Positions 61,000 through 64,000 of a stretch of DNA of 64,000 bases are shown here, piece after piece. Position 1 is the stretch's first letter. Each line of letters starts with the position of its first letter. Source of the stretch: Caballeronia telluris (GTDB lineage Bacteria > Pseudomonadota > Gammaproteobacteria > Burkholderiales > Burkholderiaceae); assembly GCF_001544495.1 (NCBI RefSeq), contig NZ_FCNZ02000006.1:246409-310408 (forward strand), written 5' to 3'. The translations under genes and the position numbers were made by a program. Under the pieces are notes generated by a model. That model made no database searches. It was not told the origin of the DNA and saw only the letters and a list, made by a program, of their open reading frames with translations.

Positions 61000-61684
61000 G
61001 GAGACGTCGATGACCAGACTCATAGCAATGATGTGCCTCTTGGGTGCGTGCATGGCAGGCACGGCGCACGCGGAACTCAACGACCGCACGAAGAAACTGC
61101 TGCAAACGCAGGCGCTGAACCGCCCGCAACAGCAGTCGACGACCCCCAACCCCAACTCGGCAGCCGACGACGAAGCGCGCAACGGCACGCGAACGTCGGG
61201 CGGCGCGGCGGGCGCGGGCGCCGGTTCGCAGTCGCCATCGCCGTCGCGTGGAGCGGCCGGCAGCAACCCGACGCAAAAGCCCTAGACGTGAACGCGGTCG
61301 CTCAAGCGACGGACAAGACAGCACCTGTTGACGCGGCAACGTTCCGGGGCCTTGCGCGACGGGCGATCCGCGCGGCGGTGTCGCGACGAGACGCACGCTG
61401 TTTTCACCCGCCGTCGCCAGAACGTAATTCTCCGCGCTTCCCTGCGGCTGCCAGTACACGCGATACACCGCGTCGTCGCGATAGACGTGCAGCGCGCCGT
61501 GCACCCGGCGGCCTTCGCGCACCAGATCCACCGGCTCACCTTCCTTTAGCGCAAACACGCCGCCCGCAGAAGCCGTTGCCGCGCCTTCCAGCGTGCCGCA
61601 GGCGAAATCGGCGGCGCTCGCCATCGGCGCAACCGAAACCGAAAACGAAAGGCACAGCAGTGTGGTTGCCAGTGCGCGTCTCAT
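60920..61684 (-). CDS. Secreted hypothetical protein with doubtful C-terminal half
   Basis: From ATG 61684 the product has a signal peptide (LATTLLCLSFSVSVAPMASA) and a mature domain with FACGTLEGAATASAGGVFAL, VHGALHVYRDDAVYRVYWQP and VLSC near residue 124, which looks like a compact two-Cys periplasmic domain. After that the frame continues 125 residues as Arg-rich sequence antisense to the 91-aa gene and the REP-like element, with no protein-like character. A lost stop codon or a frameshift near 61310 is likely; another frame stops at 61282-61284. The first about 125 residues are probably the real protein. Confidence 0.55.
   Translation of the reverse strand: MRRALATTLLCLSFSVSVAPMASAADFACGTLEGAATASAGGVFALKEGEPVDLVREGRRVHGALHVYRDDAVYRVYWQPQGSAENYVLATAGENSVRLVATPPRGSPVAQGPGTLPRQQVLSCPSLERPRSRLGLLRRVAAGRSTRRRWRLRTGARARRAARRSRAVARFVVGCRVGVGGRRLLLRAVQRLRLQQFLRAVVEFRVRRACHARTQEAHHCYESGHRRLLSIRVGALAPYSDPMPRSGRRPELAV
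61010..61285 (+). CDS. Small secreted hypothetical protein, 91 aa
   Basis: ATG 61010 has AGGAG at five to nine bases upstream. The product has a signal peptide (LIAMMCLLGACMAGTAHA, cleavage after AHA) and a mature Gly/Ser/Pro/Asn-rich, low-complexity domain beginning ELNDRTKKLLQTQAL. No known family. It lies entirely antisense to the run-on portion of the convergent gene at 61684. Confidence 0.6.
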   Translation: MTRLIAMMCLLGACMAGTAHAELNDRTKKLLQTQALNRPQQQSTTPNPNSAADDEARNGTRTSGGAAGAGAGSQSPSPSRGAAGSNPTQKP

Positions 61685-61803
61685 GGATGCTCGCTTCGTC
61701 ATGGAACGCCGATCATCTCACAGGCGCCGCTCTCATCTTCCGGCAGGCCGACGATGTGTGTGCTAATTTGAAAAGAGCCAACGTGCGAAACAGGAGGCGT
61801 CTT

Positions 61804-62052
61804 ATGTCAGTGATCGCGCCGGACGAAAAAACCGATTTCGTCGCCATCCTGCACCGGCATCGCCTGTCCGAGGACGATTTCATCCTGCAGGAAACCGATA
61901 CGACCGACATGGTCGACGATGTCTATCCCCTGCAAGGCCACCTGACGATCGTGCGCAAGTCGACGCTCAAGGAACGGGCGTATCGGATAGGGCATGGCAC
62001 GCGGTGGACAGCCGATTTCGAAAAGGACCTGAACAAGGGCGCATTTGGCTGA
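61804..62052 (+). CDS. Conserved hypothetical protein, 82 aa
   Basis: ATG 61804 follows AGGAGG at a good distance. The product begins MSVIAPDEKTDFVAILHRHR and is small, charged and soluble, with DDVYPLQGHLTIVRKSTLKE in the middle. No family recognised. The frame continues far upstream but the strong ribosome site fixes this start. Confidence 0.65.
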   Translation: MSVIAPDEKTDFVAILHRHRLSEDDFILQETDTTDMVDDVYPLQGHLTIVRKSTLKERAYRIGHGTRWTADFEKDLNKGAFG

Positions 62053-62144
62053 CCCTGACGCCGAATGGATCGACCGTGGCAAATTGACGGCCTTGACGGC
62101 CGGGTGCATGCTTCAATGACTCGTTTCCCACCGCGGAGCCGCCG

Positions 62145-62447
62145 ATGCCCAACTACGATTTCGCATCCTTCCGAGCCCAGCTGGCGATGCTGCTGCGCGA
62201 TCTGCCGGCCGGCACGACCGCCGAGCTGACCGACGTGACGGTCGCATACTGGAACGGGACGTGCCTCGTGGGCGCGTATCTGCGCGACGGCGGCCGGCTC
62301 GACGAAGAATTCGATTTCGACGAAAACGCCTGGGGCAATTGGTGCGACGAGTTCATTTTCTGGCTGGCGGCGCCGCGCTTCTCGGAACGCGGCGATCTGA
62401 AAGCGTGGCTTCAGGGCGAGGGTCCGCCGGCGGTCCGTGCACTGTGA
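62145..62447 (+). CDS. Hypothetical protein, 100 aa
   Basis: The product begins MPNYDFASFRAQLAMLLRDL and has an acidic, aromatic-rich centre (EEFDFDENAWGNWCDEFIFW). It is soluble, without signal peptide. Codon use is normal and the antisense frame poor. No family recognised. It stands alone. Confidence 0.55.
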   Translation: MPNYDFASFRAQLAMLLRDLPAGTTAELTDVTVAYWNGTCLVGAYLRDGGRLDEEFDFDENAWGNWCDEFIFWLAAPRFSERGDLKAWLQGEGPPAVRAL

Positions 62448-62699
62448 GCCGTGCCTCTTCTTTTCCGTCAATCCGCCTCTCCAGGACAACGCCAGGAACG
62501 CCCATTGCTGCGCCAATAAAAGGTAGCGGAACAAGATCCGCGCGCGCAAGCAATCGAGCGATCGTGTGTCCCTGACGCCAGAAGGCCGCGGCTGTCCAAG
62601 AATTAAAAAAGACGACACGCGGCGCACACCGACCGGCCCCATGCGCGGCGCCGGCGAGAACATTTTCCGGACGGCGCGTTGCCGCTCATCGGACCGATC
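62448..62699. other. Short gap upstream of the CheB/CheR gene
   Basis: The 252 bases contain no coding frame of note and no clear promoter pair. GAATTAAAAAAG near 62598 is the only A/T-rich patch. Confidence 0.4.
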
Positions 62700-63938
62700 A
62701 TGAACACCGACAAGTCGCAGGCTGCCGAAACGGAACGAGCGGGAGGCGCGCCCGAGCGGGCCCCGCTGAACTTTCCGGTGATCGGCATCGGCGCGTCGGC
62801 GGGCGGCATCCAGGCGCTGATCCGTTTTTTCGAGCACATGCCGAACGACAGCGGCATGGCTTTCGTGATCGTGCTGCACCTTTCTCCGAAACACGAAAGC
62901 CGCGCCGACCAGGTCCTGCAACGCGTGACGCAGATGCCCGTGCATCAGGTCGTCAAGCCGACGCCGATCCAGCAGAACGCCGTCTATCTGATTTCACCGT
63001 CGAACGATCTCGCGATGACCGACGGCTTTCTCAACGTCACCAGCGTCCAGCGCGCGCACGGCCGCCCGGTCGCCATCGACCTGTTTTTCCGCAGCCTCGC
63101 CGAGAATCATCGCGAGCGCGCGATCAGCATCGTCATGTCGGGCTCGGGCAGCGACGGCGCGGTGGGCATCGGTAGGATCAAGGAACAGGCGGGCGTCACG
63201 ATCGTCCAGAGCCCCGACGACGCCGAGTACGACGAGATGCCGAAAAGCGCCATCGCGACAGGTCAGGCGGACATCGTGCTGCCGGTCGCGGAGATGCCGC
63301 AAAAGCTGATCGAGTTGTGGCAGAACGCGCGCAGGATTCGCCTGCCCGAGGCGCCGGAGCTGCATTTCCCGCGCGATCCCGCCTCCGACGCCGAGCAACT
63401 GCTGCGCGGCATTCTCACGACGCTGCGGGCCCGCACGGGCCACGACTTCTACCACTACAAGCGCGCGACGGTTCTGCGGCGCATCGAGCGGCGCATGCAG
63501 GTGAACGCGCTCGCGGACTTGCGCGCCTACCGGCAGTTCGTCGACGAGCACGCCGAGGAAACGTCGCTGCTGTTGCGCGACCTGCTGATCGGCGTGACGA
63601 ATTTCTTCCGCGACCGCGAGGCGTTCGACGCGGTCGCACGTGACATCGGACCGTCGCTGCTCGAATCGAAGAAGCATGACGACCAGATTCGCATCTGGGT
63701 GCCCGGCTGCTCGACGGGCGAGGAAGCGTATTCCCACGCGATGGTGTTCACCGAGCTGCTCGGCGGCGGCAACCGGCTGCCGGTATTGCAGATCTTCGCC
63801 ACCGACATCGACGAACGCGCGATCAACATCGCCCGCGCGGCGGTTTATCCGGAGTCGATCGCCGCGGACGTGCCGGCGTCGCGCCTGCGCCGCTTCTTCA
63901 CGAAGAGCCGCGGCCACTACGTTCTAGCAGGCCGTTGA
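62700..63938 (+). pseudogene. CheB/CheR fusion protein, truncated by an insertion
   Basis: From ATG 62700 the 412-aa product has a CheB methylesterase domain (VIGIGASAGGIQALIRFFEH with the active Ser, VLHLSPKH with His, SIVMSGSGSDGAVGIGRIKE with Asp) and then a CheR methyltransferase domain (FYHYKRATVLRRIERRMQVN, FFRDREAFDAV, IWVPGCSTGEEAYSHAM, FATDIDERAINIARAAVYPE). CheR should continue after RGHYV with about 80 more residues, and most full-length fusions also have coiled-coil and PAS/histidine-kinase parts. Instead the frame ends LAGR and stops. Family function: reversible methylation of chemoreceptor-like or signalling proteins. Likely inactive at least in its output half. Confidence 0.85.
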
Positions 63939-64000
63939 AATATCCGTCGTTGATGCACTCAGATGCATTACGACGGATGCTGGTTTCATATTTTTTTGAA
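63928..64000. mobile_element. Probable end of an insertion sequence
   Basis: Immediately after CTAG (63924-63927), the CheR homology stops and a new sequence CAGGCCGTTGAAATATCC begins, with a sudden rise in A/T and an internal 9-base inverted repeat ATCCGTCGT/ACGACGGAT (63942-63950 and 63970-63978). CTAG fits the YTAR target duplicated by IS5-family elements, but the family is not resolved because only the first about 70 bases are in the window. Confidence 0.5.

Noticed and set aside
1..64000. CRISPR arrays, rRNA genes, integrases, origin
   Set aside because: No regularly spaced direct repeats of suitable size, no rRNA-like sequence and no recombinase gene were seen.

Overview
The window is a high-GC proteobacterial chromosome segment. 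Gene content (glcB, a YagTSR-type xanthine dehydrogenase operon, OFA-type MFS with its small partner, DUF1537/PdxA2 acid-sugar genes, AroP plus aromatic aminotransferase), codon bias and protein sequence style point to Burkholderiaceae, most likely Caballeronia or Paraburkholderia. The genus is an inference. No rRNA, tRNA, CRISPR array or origin was seen.

Layout. 0-14 kb is ordinary accessory chromosome: a partial DUF2235 hydrolase, a pyruvyl-transferase-like gene, a lipoprotein HAD phosphatase with a true formylglycine-generating enzyme, a nuclease-fold protein, an orphan SsuA-like binding protein, exonuclease III, a HiPIP, an OFA transporter with a 44-residue partner, a cardiolipin synthase and MntH. 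14.3-28.2 kb is the most unusual region. It holds two independent NLR-like (STAND NTPase) systems. The first is a two-gene operon on the minus strand: a SIR2-like/TIR protein overlapping, by ATGA, a membrane STAND-beta-propeller protein. The second is a 1550-residue DUF4062-like/STAND/ankyrin protein on the plus strand. Between them lie an FkbM methyltransferase, uppP and a visibly decaying catabolic operon (flavin reductase, a short-chain dehydrogenase with an internal deletion, a SnoaL-like gene with a nonsense codon). I read this as a probable defence/conflict island.

28-41 kb carries a urea transporter overlapping a class II aldolase, a tautomerase, a nucleobase permease, a self-inhibited Fic protein preceded by an array of palindromes, malate synthase G, fRMsr, and a three-subunit molybdenum hydroxylase operon closed by a clear terminator. 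41-46 kb is a DeoR regulator divergent from a kdgT-kinase-pdxA2 operon (D-threonate/erythronate-type acid-sugar catabolism), with a good promoter and repeated operator-like sites. 46-54 kb has a dicarboxylate/amino-acid symporter paired with an orphan periplasmic binding protein, a TupA-like ATP-grasp enzyme and three hydrolases.

54-64 kb has an MHS transporter with type II dehydroquinase (shikimate/quinate use), an Lrp regulator divergent from aroP and followed by an aromatic aminotransferase, a palindromic REP-like tandem repeat, several small unknown genes, and a CheB/CheR fusion gene whose 3' part is cut off by what looks like the end of an insertion sequence at the window edge. Several genes shorter than 60 codons were found by reading the sequence directly.
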